Source: a virus. Taken from it: a stretch of DNA of 23,351 nucleotides. A program made the position numbers and the translations under genes. Below, piece by piece: positions 12,911 to 20,629 of this stretch (within the stretch, counting starts at the first letter, position 1; the number at the start of each line of letters is the position of its first letter). The notes below the pieces were generated by a model. It ran no database searches, was not told the DNA's origin, and worked only from the letters and a program-made list of their open reading frames with translations. The stretch spans positions 1 through 23,351 of IMG/VR virus record IMGVR_UViG_3300002514_000114; one strand, 5' to 3'.

Positions 12911-14502
12911 TACTCTATATCTCCTGTCTGAATAATTCCAAAGTTTGTGGTGATCAAAGTGCCGGCACAACTGGCAGCGTTCTTCAACGCTGAGCGGGTG
13001 ACCTTCACCGGATCGACGACTCCCTGCTTCATAAGATCGATCATCTCTGATTCACGGAAGTCCCAGCCCATCGCATCGTTACTCTCCGATAGAATCTTTT
13101 CAATAATAATATCGGGTGAGATAGCAGCGTTCATAGCCATTTGTCGAATTGGTTCTTCGCAGGCGGATTTAACAACATTGATGCCATAAGCCTGTTCAGA
13201 GTTATCAACGGTGGCGCAGATAGTATGGGAGGCGCGCAAGAGTGCCACTCCACCACCAGATACGATCCCCTCTTCTTGCGCTGAACGAACAGCTTCTAGG
13301 GCGTCCTCGATGCGGTGCTTTTTCTCAGTAACTTCTACTTCTGTGGCTCCTCCAACGCGGATGACGGCGACACCTGAAGCAAGGCGAACAATACGCTCTT
13401 GAATACGAGCGCACTCGTTAAGATTTTCTGTCGCCGTAATCTCGCTCTTGAGGCTCTCGATGCGTGTCTCGACTTCCTCATGGTCTGCGTGTCCCCCGAC
13501 GATGACAGTACCAGTTTTAGTGCTCTCGATATACTTGGCGCAACCAAAGTCTGCCAGTTCGACATCTTGAAGCTTCTTGGAGCTTTCGCGAGTAATAAAA
13601 CTGGCGCCCGTGGAAACAGCCAGATCGCTGAGGATGTTGCGACGTTCTTCGCCATATCGAGGAGCTTTGATAGCAGCTACCTTTAGGGAGCCTCGCAGGG
13701 CGTTCATAATGAGAGCAGCGAGAGCTTGCCCCTCGATCTCTTCGGCAACAATGATCAGAGGCTTGCCTTCGCGGGCGACCTTCTCCAACAAAGGAAGAAT
13801 CGGTTCGACTGCGTCGATCTTATGATCCGTGACCAAAATATACGGTTCTTCATGACTCATCATAAAGCGACGTTGATCAGTAATGAACTGACTGGAACTG
13901 AACCCTGCGTCCAGACGGAAACCCTCGGTGATATCGACAGAGGTATCCATAGAGCGGGCTTCCTCGATGGTGATAGAGCCATCTTGACCTACGCGATCGA
14001 TGGCCAACGAAATAAGTTTGCCGATGGCTCCGTCGTTGTTCGCAGAGATCGTAGCGATATGCTCAATGTCGGCAATACTTTTTACTGGGCGTGCCATGGC
14101 TCGAAGAGTGCTGACAACATCCTCAACAGCAGAATTGATACCTCGTTGAATCTCAACTGGTGAGACACCCGAGGAAATGAATTTCTGTGACTCTCGCAAG
14201 ATGGCGCGTGCCAGCACTGTGGATGTGGTGGTTCCGTCGCCTGCGTCACTATTAGTCTGGATGGCAGCTTGCTTGATGATCTGTGCTGCGGCATTCTCGA
14301 ACGGATCATCGAGGGCAACAAACTGCGCACAAGTCACGCCATCCTTGGTTGTAAATGGTGTCTTGCCTTTCTCTTGCAGGAGAACGTTGCGGCCGCGTGG
14401 ACCCAAAGTGGATGCCACATTATCTGCGAGAACGTCTGCCCCTCGCATAATCTTTGCTCGTAGACTGCTTTCGCTGTCGAATTCTCTCTTGTTGTTGCTC
14501 AT
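12910..14502 (-). CDS. groEL: Chaperonin GroEL
   Basis: Protein of 530 residues, full-length group I chaperonin subunit (family about 545). Visible landmarks: TLGPRGRNV (32-40) and DAGDGTTTSTVLARAI (86-100) in the ATP site with catalytic Asp89, IEGQALAALIMN in the apical domain, and GGATEVEVTEKKHRIEDALE with EEGIVSGGGVALL in the second equatorial part. It forms a folding chamber that uses ATP; phage-coded GroEL is known in some large phages. The flexible GGM tail of bacterial GroEL is missing; it ends GIIQTGDIE. CGAGGA precedes the ATG and the gene is cotranscribed with the Dam gene. No groES is present in this window. Confidence 0.98.
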   Translation of the reverse strand: MSNNKREFDSESSLRAKIMRGADVLADNVASTLGPRGRNVLLQEKGKTPFTTKDGVTCAQFVALDDPFENAAAQIIKQAAIQTNSDAGDGTTTSTVLARAILRESQKFISSGVSPVEIQRGINSAVEDVVSTLRAMARPVKSIADIEHIATISANNDGAIGKLISLAIDRVGQDGSITIEEARSMDTSVDITEGFRLDAGFSSSQFITDQRRFMMSHEEPYILVTDHKIDAVEPILPLLEKVAREGKPLIIVAEEIEGQALAALIMNALRGSLKVAAIKAPRYGEERRNILSDLAVSTGASFITRESSKKLQDVELADFGCAKYIESTKTGTVIVGGHADHEEVETRIESLKSEITATENLNECARIQERIVRLASGVAVIRVGGATEVEVTEKKHRIEDALEAVRSAQEEGIVSGGGVALLRASHTICATVDNSEQAYGINVVKSACEEPIRQMAMNAAISPDIIIEKILSESNDAMGWDFRESEMIDLMKQGVVDPVKVTRSALKNAASCAGTLITTNFGIIQTGDIE

Positions 14503-14514
14503 TGATTCCTCGTG

Positions 14515-15426
14515 TTATTTAGCAATAATTAAAATTTCAGATGACTTGCCCTGGGGCTTCTTTAACTCTTCCAACCACTCCTGTAGTTGTTTCTTATATC
14601 TGGCGTGACTCTTAAACTTCTTCTTGTTTCCCTCGATGTCATCAAGACACCGCTGAAGGAACTTCTTCTCTTCCACGACTGCGGGAGAGCTGACGTTCTT
14701 CATGCCCATCGCCCACTCTGCCTCTATTATATCATAGTCGGAATACATTTGTCTAATTTCTTCACTATCATTATAAGACATAATCCAGCCTCGCCTCTTG
14801 GTCAGGATCTTGTGCAAGCGCTTGTGAGGGAACTCCTGATGAAGGTCGCCGGATACTCCATAAAGTTTGTTGCTTTTATTTTCTAGTAGGTAGGGAGGGT
14901 CAAGATAGATAAAACTGTCTTTATGTTTTTCCAGCGACACTTCAAAAGGAGCATAACCCGCTTTAAAGTTTGGTTCTTCGTAATTACTTAGTCTCTTAAT
15001 TGCGTTTTCATTGAAGCGTTTTTCCTCTGCTTGGCGCGAAAACCCGCCTGAAAGGGTCCCTCCGGAGAAAGATGATCTGTTGATGGCATAGTAGGCCGCG
15101 GCATAGTTGACATCTATAACTCGATAATGTTGATACGCTGCGAGGAGCTTTCTCAAATGTAAAAACTTTTCTTTTGTGAGCGGCTTTAACTTATACACCT
15201 CATGAACCAACTCTTTGTTATGGTTTGCTGCGCAGTGCCAAAAGTTGTAGAGGGGCCAAAAAAGATCGTAGCCGTACACCTCTACTCCTTTTTTTGCCAG
15301 CGCCAGTTCGAGAGAGGCGCCGCCAACGAATGGTGAGCATACTCTCTTAACGTTTTCCGGGAAATGCGGAAGGATGTGTTTTACTGCCCGAGTCTTTCCA
15401 CCGGGGTACCGAAGGGGGGATATCAA
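14515..15426 (-). CDS. Dam-type (D12) DNA adenine methyltransferase
   Basis: Protein of 303 residues. It methylates N6 of adenine in double-stranded DNA. It has the class order: PLRYPGGKTRAV at the N-terminus (SAM/target side), PFVGGASLEL at 32-41 (motif I), the catalytic DPPY at 176-179 and a final SSEILIIAK strand. Between these last two, residues about 250-295 are a Lys/Glu-rich coiled-coil insertion that is not usual in Dam. Phage adenine methylases commonly protect against host restriction or mark replication; the target site cannot be read from sequence. The start is TTG at 15426 with GAGG five bases before it, 17 bases after the predicted transcript start. Confidence 0.95.
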   Translation of the reverse strand: MISPLRYPGGKTRAVKHILPHFPENVKRVCSPFVGGASLELALAKKGVEVYGYDLFWPLYNFWHCAANHNKELVHEVYKLKPLTKEKFLHLRKLLAAYQHYRVIDVNYAAAYYAINRSSFSGGTLSGGFSRQAEEKRFNENAIKRLSNYEEPNFKAGYAPFEVSLEKHKDSFIYLDPPYLLENKSNKLYGVSGDLHQEFPHKRLHKILTKRRGWIMSYNDSEEIRQMYSDYDIIEAEWAMGMKNVSSPAVVEEKKFLQRCLDDIEGNKKKFKSHARYKKQLQEWLEELKKPQGKSSEILIIAK

Positions 15427-15449
15427 TGTTGCCTCTATGTTATGTTAGT

Positions 15450-15478
15450 ATTATAACTGATTGTGTTGAGTTTGTCAA
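15450..15478 (-). promoter_or_regulatory. Perfect-consensus sigma70 promoter
   Basis: Minus strand TTGACA (15473-15478) and TATAAT (15450-15455) have an exact 17-base spacer. It lies in the 58-base gap after the nuclease gene and drives Dam, GroEL and the genes beyond. The start is expected near 15443, about 17 bases before the TTG codon. The -35 begins within ten bases of the preceding stop codon. Confidence 0.88.
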
Positions 15479-15484
15479 GGGGTT

Positions 15485-16624
15485 TTATTCGATGATACTA
15501 TTAATTATTTTATTAAGGTCTTCGCGCCTTAACAAGCTTAAATTAGACTTTTTCAGTCTGCCCTTCAATTTCACTGCGACTGTGAAGCTTGTTGAACCAT
15601 TGGCTCCCATCGCAGGCTTCAATCTAAACCTTAGAAAGGAAGTCAAGCCAGAGTCGGCGAATTTTGGAATACCGAAAAGCTCGGAGGCTTCGTCCGTAAG
15701 GGCATATAGCCCCGCTGTTCCGATTTGGATGAAGCGGTCACCCTTGTCTGTGTAGTAGTTTGCGATCTTTTCGAACGGGAACTCCACCTTAAGATCTGTC
15801 TTTCCGTTAAACCAGCTATTCTGCAGTTCTTTTTTGAGTTCGCCTGTGGTCGAGCTGCGTTGAAGTCCAGAAATATACTCGGTACCATCATCCACACGCA
15901 AACGAGGATCGCCAAGGTCAGCAAAGACGCAAGTTTCGTCAAGCGTGTTCTTGAGATAAACATCGAAAAGGGGACCAAAGATCTCCTTGTTTTTCACAAA
16001 GCCCTTTGTCTGCCGAGGGGACCAGCTCTTTGACTCCATATCATATTGAGCACGAAACTGTCCAAAATCTGCACTTAGGGCAGTTTTAAGCTCGATGGTA
16101 AGGGGAACCACGAGTTGTTGGCTGGCAATCGTGAGATCAGATCCGGCACCAAAGCCTGCTGTTGATGCGGTGATACCCAAATTCCCATATTCATTGTTTA
16201 TAATGTTTGCAAGCTTCTCTTCGAAATCCATACCTGCTGTCGCGGCAGAGGTTCGACTTTTCGGCTTTACATAGATATAAACACTTCCGAAATCCTTATC
16301 AAGAATCTCAATTCGACCGATGGCGCTGCCAGGGGCAGTCGGGTTATGGGAGAAACCAAGAGGGGAGAGCATAGAAGCCAGTTTTTCCATTGTTTGAACG
16401 CGCTGGTCGTCTTTTACACGAATAACGTTCTTCTTTAAAAGCTCGTAATCATATCCTTCGCCCTTAATAATGTCAATAGCCAAGTCAATATTTCGCTTTT
16501 GACCAGAGTCAGGGGAAAAAGAGAGGTCCTCCATCATCTCCATCAACATAGATGGAGTGATGAGGACTGGCTCTTGGGCTTTCTTTGCATACTCTTCTTT
16601 AAGAATACTTCTTAAATCAGACAT
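15485..16624 (-). CDS. PD-(D/E)xK nuclease-like protein
   Basis: Protein of 379 residues. The middle part has the pattern of the restriction-endonuclease fold: GMDFEEKLANII with Glu135/Glu136 on the first helix, GAGSDLTI with Asp163, and VVPLTIELKTALSADFGQ with Glu178 and Lys180 forming the E-x-K site. The first 85 residues are helical and perhaps DNA binding; the last 150 (GLYALTDEASELFGIPKF and beyond) are basic and may help target selection. Family members include phage resolvases and repair nucleases. It is preceded by ACGAGG and cotranscribed with the ClpP-like protein. An imperfect inverted repeat lies within codons 20-35. Confidence 0.65.
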   Translation of the reverse strand: MSDLRSILKEEYAKKAQEPVLITPSMLMEMMEDLSFSPDSGQKRNIDLAIDIIKGEGYDYELLKKNVIRVKDDQRVQTMEKLASMLSPLGFSHNPTAPGSAIGRIEILDKDFGSVYIYVKPKSRTSAATAGMDFEEKLANIINNEYGNLGITASTAGFGAGSDLTIASQQLVVPLTIELKTALSADFGQFRAQYDMESKSWSPRQTKGFVKNKEIFGPLFDVYLKNTLDETCVFADLGDPRLRVDDGTEYISGLQRSSTTGELKKELQNSWFNGKTDLKVEFPFEKIANYYTDKGDRFIQIGTAGLYALTDEASELFGIPKFADSGLTSFLRFRLKPAMGANGSTSFTVAVKLKGRLKKSNLSLLRREDLNKIINSIIE

Positions 16625-16639
16625 TTTTACCTCGTTTGT

Positions 16640-17278
16640 TTAAAAGATAACGTCAGCAATTCCTAATCTAACTGCTTCCTCTGCATCTAAATAGATGTTT
16701 ACCTTTCTTTCTAGCATTTTACGGACCTGAGATTCTGTCATTTTTGTATTTTCAACCAGAACTCTCGTGTAATCTTGCTGTAGGGTCTCGATGGCTTCCA
16801 TCTCGTTGAGGAGATTGTGAAGTGGTCCATGAGAACCGGCGATAACTGAGTGTATCATAACGCGGCAGTTCGCTCCGATGAATCTTCGACCCTTCGTACC
16901 ACCTGCGAGAAGCAAGACGCCTGCGGACATGACCTTGCCGACACCGATGGTGTGGATCTCCGAGGAGTGCTGGACAACGCGCATAATATCGTAAAGTGCG
17001 AACATGTCGTCGGCGGATCCGCCGTATGTGGACAAATAGAACTTAATGGGCTTGATCGCCTTGGGGTCTTTTGCCATCTTGTTAAGTTCGTTGAGATAGA
17101 TCATAGCCTGCACGATTTCGGCGACCTTCTCTTCACGCACATCTGAAAATAGTCCAACATTTCTCAGATCGGGTTCTGCCAGCATCGCTCTAAGCATCGA
17201 TTGATCGACCGAGACGGGTCCAGCCTCTGTATCACCAAGAACTCTCTTTACTACCTTGTCAGTTAAACTTTTGATCAT
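16640..17278 (-). CDS. ClpP-like serine protease
   Basis: Protein of 212 residues, close to the usual ClpP length. The catalytic triad is in place: Ser118 in GKVMSAGVLLLAGGTKGRRF, His143 in RVMIHSVIAG and Asp198 in NIYLDAEEAVRLGIADVIF. Residues 78-90 (IKFYLSTYGGSADD) form the substrate-binding strand of the family. It should form rings that degrade peptides, either with a host Clp ATPase or alone; in some phages a ClpP-type enzyme acts as prohead protease. The N-terminal 45 residues differ from host ClpP. GGAGG precedes the ATG, and it sits between a membrane protein gene and a nuclease gene. Confidence 0.93.
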   Translation of the reverse strand: MIKSLTDKVVKRVLGDTEAGPVSVDQSMLRAMLAEPDLRNVGLFSDVREEKVAEIVQAMIYLNELNKMAKDPKAIKPIKFYLSTYGGSADDMFALYDIMRVVQHSSEIHTIGVGKVMSAGVLLLAGGTKGRRFIGANCRVMIHSVIAGSHGPLHNLLNEMEAIETLQQDYTRVLVENTKMTESQVRKMLERKVNIYLDAEEAVRLGIADVIF

Positions 17279-17279
17279 T

Positions 17280-17699
17280 TTAGCTTCCCTCCTTGTCTTC
17301 TAAAAACAGGGCCTCGATAAATGCCCTATTATTACTTAGGTAGTTCATTGCTGAATCCCAATTGTCAAAATCAACCAAATTTGAGAAGGCGGGTGGGTGG
17401 GAATCGATGATATTTTGAATAGACTTCTCTCGGAAAACATCGATTTTTGTTTCGAACTCGTTTTTGTAGACTGCGATCTCAGCCTCGGGGCTCTCGGACT
17501 CCAACATTGCTTTGACCGTGATCCCACGAGCGTAATATAGGTCCTCCATCACTCGGGCAAGAGCGACGAGTGAAACCAAGTGCGTCATTCTCAGCAATAT
17601 GACACTAAGCCGAGTAGACTTAAAATAATAAAACGTTTGACATGTTACATATCCAAATATGAATAGCAGCACATATAGCATCGTCTGAATGGTGAACAT
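17280..17699 (-). CDS. Membrane protein of unknown function, 139 residues
   Basis: Begins with a hydrophobic helix at about residues 4-24 (MLYVLLFIFGYVTCQTFYYF) and a second, weaker one at 31-50 (LSVILLRMTHLVSLVALARV). The rest is soluble and acidic, with helices (EAEIAVYKNEFETKIDVF) and a Pro-rich turn. It starts the transcription unit that includes the ClpP-like protease, so it may anchor or feed that enzyme at the membrane, which is speculative. AAAAGGG precedes the ATG. The family is not recognised. Confidence 0.75.
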   Translation of the reverse strand: MFTIQTMLYVLLFIFGYVTCQTFYYFKSTRLSVILLRMTHLVSLVALARVMEDLYYARGITVKAMLESESPEAEIAVYKNEFETKIDVFREKSIQNIIDSHPPAFSNLVDFDNWDSAMNYLSNNRAFIEALFLEDKEGS

Positions 17700-17726
17700 G
17701 TATCCCTTTTCATTTCATTATAAAAG

Positions 17727-17760
17727 TATACCATCAAGCGTTTAAGCACCTGATGGTATA
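17727..17760. repeat. 10-bp inverted repeat over the promoter start site
   Basis: TATACCATCA (17727-17736) and its exact complement TGATGGTATA (17751-17760) are separated by 14 bases. One arm touches the -10 of the promoter at 17760-17788 and covers the expected start of transcription (about 17753). Because the RNA would begin within this arm, an RNA hairpin is unlikely to be complete, and a DNA operator is the more natural reading. Confidence 0.75.
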
Positions 17761-17788
17761 TTATATCTCTTTAAGATGTACTTGTCAA
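17760..17788 (-). promoter_or_regulatory. Perfect-consensus sigma70 promoter inside a palindromic region
   Basis: Minus strand TTGACA (17783-17788) and TATAAT (17760-17765) have a 17-base spacer. The -35 is part of the palindrome TACTTG-T-CAAGTA (17779-17791). It drives the membrane protein, ClpP-like protease and nuclease genes. It begins four bases after the stop codon of the acidic protein gene. Confidence 0.88.
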
Positions 17789-17791
17789 GTA

Positions 17792-18502
17792 TTATTTGGT
17801 CAAGCGTTCAAAAATGCTATTGGCGATCTTGTCAGCAATCTGATCCTTCTTGGAAGCATCCTGGAGGCGAGCCATGACGCGCTTGGCGACTTCGTTAACA
17901 ACAGCAGCGTTGTTCTCGTACATATCGCGTGCGGCTGGGGCTTCTTCCAGTTCCTCTTCCTCTTCTTCCTCGGCAGGAACTTCTTCAAGCTCTACCTCGG
18001 GAGCCATATCGACATCCATGGTCATCTCTTCTTCAGCGGACAAGGGTTCTTCTACTGGAGCAAGCTGTGTGTCACCTCCTTCAACTTCTCCCATTCCACC
18101 TTCTTGTTCGACTTCCATCTCAATACCAAGAGCGTCTGAAAGTCCCTGTGCGAAACTCTCAAGCTCTGCAGCAAGAGCGTCTTCAACGGCTGCCTTAGCG
18201 TCGCCATCGAGGACTGCGGGTTCGGGCTCATCGCCCAACTCCAAGTCAGCATCCATTTCCATGTCTGCGTCCATTTCCATTTCGTCACCCATTTCGACTT
18301 CGTCTGCATCCATTTCGGCTTCTTCACCGTCGGGGGCAAGGTCAGCCTCTGGGCCCATTTCAATCTCTTCGTCCTCTTCATCTTCGAGGACTTCCACTAT
18401 TTCTTCCTCAAGATCTTGGATCTCTTCGGAAATAGCACCAAGGTTTGCAAGCTTCATAAAGCGGCGAACCTCACCTTCAGTTAACAAAGTCTTCCGGGCC
18501 AT
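17792..18502 (-). CDS. Highly acidic low-complexity protein, possible virion scaffold
   Basis: Protein of 236 residues with three parts. Residues 1-25 (LLTEGEVRRFMKLANLG) are basic and helical, a leader that from memory occurs on many marine phage proteins. Residues about 26-180 are an extremely Glu/Asp-rich linker with short repeats such as EMDADMEMDADLELGDEPE. Residues about 192-236 are a compact helical end (VVNEVAKRVMARL, QIADKIANSIFERLTK). Acid-rich phage proteins of this type include scaffolds and DNA mimics; neither is proven. A strong AGGAGA precedes the ATG. The gene follows a CTATTTA motif rather than a sigma70 pair. Confidence 0.8.
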   Translation of the reverse strand: MARKTLLTEGEVRRFMKLANLGAISEEIQDLEEEIVEVLEDEEDEEIEMGPEADLAPDGEEAEMDADEVEMGDEMEMDADMEMDADLELGDEPEPAVLDGDAKAAVEDALAAELESFAQGLSDALGIEMEVEQEGGMGEVEGGDTQLAPVEEPLSAEEEMTMDVDMAPEVELEEVPAEEEEEEELEEAPAARDMYENNAAVVNEVAKRVMARLQDASKKDQIADKIANSIFERLTK

Positions 18503-18541
18503 TTTCTTTCTCCTATAAGCGTATAGCTAAAAACTCAAATA

Positions 18542-18548
18542 TAAATAG
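18542..18548 (-). promoter_or_regulatory. CTATTTA motif, possible phage promoter element
   Basis: Minus strand TACTATTTAT in a 75-base gap, about 39 bases before the ATG at 18502. The rest of the gap is AT-rich and has no TTGACA/TATAAT pair. Fourth gap with this heptamer. Confidence 0.38.
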
Positions 18549-18577
18549 TAACACATTTCATAAATACCCTAAAAAAC

Positions 18578-18904
18578 CTATTCGTTCAGCAGGGTACGGG
18601 TTTTAAGACGTGCAAGTGCCTTTTTCTCTATTTGTTTCACTCTCGCAAATGAAATCCCTAAGCGTGCGGCAACCTCTCTCAAGGTCATCGCCCCGTTCTC
18701 GTAAACGGATATCAGCGTGCAGTTTTTGTCTTCTTTAAAATCTATCCATTTCCTGCAAGTGACCTGTTTACAGAGAGTGCCATTCTGTTTACAAGATCTT
18801 GCACAGGCTAACAGCCCATCTGACTTGGGCAGAGCTGAGCGGGTTCTTAATTCGGTATCCCCTTCTTCTGCGAGGAGGGCGAACCAATCCGTTGATTTAC
18901 TCAT
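18578..18904 (-). CDS. Sigma70 region-4-like DNA-binding protein with Cys cluster
   Basis: Protein of 108 residues. Residues about 62-102 (TLREVAARLGISFARVKQIE, then KKALARLK) match the sigma region 4 helix-turn-helix that reads -35 elements and touches the beta flap. Before it is a set of cysteines, C34, C38, C45, C50 and C62, which could bind zinc or a cluster; regions 2 and 3 of sigma are absent. It may redirect host RNA polymerase or act as an anti-sigma-like competitor. It is coupled by ATGA to the ribbon-helix-helix-like gene, at the end of a sigma70-driven unit and just before a CTATTTA gap. Confidence 0.85.
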   Translation of the reverse strand: MSKSTDWFALLAEEGDTELRTRSALPKSDGLLACARSCKQNGTLCKQVTCRKWIDFKEDKNCTLISVYENGAMTLREVAARLGISFARVKQIEKKALARLKTRTLLNE

Positions 18905-19230
18905 AGGTCTGGATGCTCCTGTTCTATTAGATCGAAGATGTTTTCCACCTCTCCCTCATTGAGCCCCATGCTCTTCATAAGCTTCTTCCCCTTGTCGTGG
19001 AGCTTCTTGGACTTCTTTTTTCTATCCTTCGAGAGTTTTACATTAACCTCATCAAGGTATCCTTGCAATCGTTCATCACCTTCAATGTATCCTGTTATCA
19101 TATGCCGGAAGAAGGCTGATTGGGTCAACTTGTCGTGCCTCAATCGAACCAATAACTTGGCGTGGCGATGATCATTGTCCATAAAAACAAACCGCTTGGT
19201 TAGCTTTCCGTAGTCTACGTCAGAGGACAT
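18901..19230 (-). CDS. Putative ribbon-helix-helix DNA-binding protein
   Basis: From the ATG at 19230 the product is 109 residues. HAKLLVRLRHDKLTQSAFFR followed by HMITGYIEGDE resembles an RHH unit: one strand with alternating polar residues, then a helix opening with a [ST]QSxFFR signature. The second half is very basic (LSKDRKKKSKKLHDKGKKLM) and ends with an acidic helix. The ATG at 19230 overlaps the upstream TGA as TGATG with GAGG eight bases before it; two GTG codons just upstream are alternatives. It is coupled to the sigma4-like gene, so the pair may regulate phage transcription. Confidence 0.65.
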   Translation of the reverse strand: MSSDVDYGKLTKRFVFMDNDHRHAKLLVRLRHDKLTQSAFFRHMITGYIEGDERLQGYLDEVNVKLSKDRKKKSKKLHDKGKKLMKSMGLNEGEVENIFDLIEQEHPDL

Positions 19231-20267
19231 CACCACGACCTCGTTAAAATATGAGTCCCGCTTTCCGACTGGCCAGCTGCTGTCTGGCGGATAAACTCTG
19301 CCTTAAGGTGCATCTCCTCGATGCTTCGGGCTCCTGAGTAGGAAAAGCCAGAGCGGATGCCGCGTTCAAGGTCAGATAAGATGGGACGAACAGAACCTCT
19401 ATAGGGGATCTGGGTGGCCACACCCTCATGAGAGGAGAACTTGCCCTTCCATTCAACCTGAGCCTCTTTCGACGCCATTCCTCGATAATCCTTGAAACGG
19501 CTGCCATCAAGGTTCTCGAAGACCTTACCGGGGCTCTCATCGGTACCCGCCAAAAGCGAGCCACACATAACAGCATGGGCTCCTGCCGCGAGTGCCTTGA
19601 CCACATCACCAGAGTTGCGGATTCCCCCATCGGCGATGATTGTCACATCGCGAGCGGTGCGAGAACAATCAAAAATGGTCTGCAGCCCTGGGATCCCGTG
19701 TCCGGTTTGAATTCTTGTTGAGCAGATTGAGCCCCCGCCAATGTTGCACCGAACAGAGTCAGCACCCCAATCTGCCAGATCATTAATCCCCTCAAGGGTG
19801 GCTACATTGCCAGCCATAATATGGAGGTCGTCACCAATGTCCTTACGAAGACTGTAAAGCGCCTCTTTCATCGCGATATGATGCCCATGGGCTACGTCAA
19901 CACATAGGAAGGTGGCACCAGCATCGACGAGTCCTGCTGCCCTCTCAAGAAAGTCGCCTGTAATTCCAATGGCAGCTCCAACCTTGGGGATGGTACCGCC
20001 GGATAGGGTATAGGTCATATCGATTTGGCGAACTTGCTCTTCAATGTTGTTGTATCGATGGATGACGGCTGCGCCACCATATTGCCACATCGTGTGTGCC
20101 ATCGGGGATTCTGATACAGTGTCCATGGGAGAAGCAATGACCGGAAAGTCCAGCGTCAGACCGTTGCCAAGATCGGCAGTTACATCAACTTCGGAGCGAG
20201 ACCGAATATCAGAGTATTGCGGTACGAGCAGAACGTCGTCATATGATAGGGTGGGCTTGGTGTTCAT
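19230..20267 (-). CDS. IMP dehydrogenase / GMP reductase family enzyme, no CBS domains
   Basis: Protein of 345 residues, the length of GMP reductase or IMPDH without its CBS pair. It has [14 protein letters not shown] at the N-terminus, VDVAHGHH, the phosphate-binding and active-site loop [18 protein letters not shown] with catalytic Cys182, [12 protein letters not shown], and [15 protein letters not shown] makes XMP from IMP using NAD, while GMP reductase reverts GMP to IMP. AHGH and GSICSTR favour IMPDH, but CBS absence and length also fit GMPR. Either way it acts on guanine-nucleotide supply. Coupled by ATGA to the thioredoxin gene. Confidence 0.93.
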   Translation of the reverse strand: MNTKPTLSYDDVLLVPQYSDIRSRSEVDVTADLGNGLTLDFPVIASPMDTVSESPMAHTMWQYGGAAVIHRYNNIEEQVRQIDMTYTLSGGTIPKVGAAIGITGDFLERAAGLVDAGATFLCVDVAHGHHIAMKEALYSLRKDIGDDLHIMAGNVATLEGINDLADWGADSVRCNIGGGSICSTRIQTGHGIPGLQTIFDCSRTARDVTIIADGGIRNSGDVVKALAAGAHAVMCGSLLAGTDESPGKVFENLDGSRFKDYRGMASKEAQVEWKGKFSSHEGVATQIPYRGSVRPILSDLERGIRSGFSYSGARSIEEMHLKAEFIRQTAAGQSESGTHILTRSW

Positions 20268-20629
20268 TGGTTTTCCTTATTCTCAATAAATTTTCTCATA
20301 TCAATTCTTCTATACCATGTGTCGTCGTGGGGGTTCATTGGTTCTTCCATCACGCGAATTTTTGAGTGATGGGTCCCAGTTCGAACTTCGATTAATGTTG
20401 GAACTCCGTTAAATTTTAATCGCTTTTCTATTTGCGGGTAATCGTTGACATTGAAGGCAAAAAACTCAACATCGGGATATTGCGCGGGGAGTTCAGCATA
20501 GTGCTCTTGCAAGTTGTGACAAAGATGACAGCTATTTGTGTAAAACTTGATAATACATGTTGCCGGGCGGTCCACTTTGCCCTCGATTATCTGCCGAAGA
20601 GACTCGACAGTGAGGCGCTCAATCGGCAT
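20264..20629 (-). CDS. Thioredoxin-fold protein (CHLC)
   Basis: From the ATG at 20629 the protein has 121 residues. ATCIIKFYTNSCHLCHNL carries the CxxC site at residues 34-37, and NGVPTLIEV carries the cis-proline (Pro77); the strand VEFFAFNVND lies between. The last 35 residues are an extra helical tail with WYRRIDMRKF. Such proteins reduce disulfides, for example as electron donors of ribonucleotide reductase. CHLC is not the classic CGPC, so redox potential may differ. The start overlaps the upstream gene by 11 bases; an ATG at 20659 is possible. Confidence 0.85.
   Translation of the reverse strand: MPIERLTVESLRQIIEGKVDRPATCIIKFYTNSCHLCHNLQEHYAELPAQYPDVEFFAFNVNDYPQIEKRLKFNGVPTLIEVRTGTHHSKIRVMEEPMNPHDDTWYRRIDMRKFIENKENQ

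Noticed and set aside
17850-18518. Plus-strand open frame of 222 codons opposite the acidic protein
   Set aside because: It is almost all Ser with some Ala/Pro, the mirror of Glu/Asp codons on the true strand. It has no ribosome binding site and no neighbours on the plus strand.
18563-18597. Terminator hairpin TACCCT/AGGGTA at the end of the sigma4-like gene
   Set aside because: Only six pairs with a 23-base loop, and no T-run follows the second arm on the transcribed strand.
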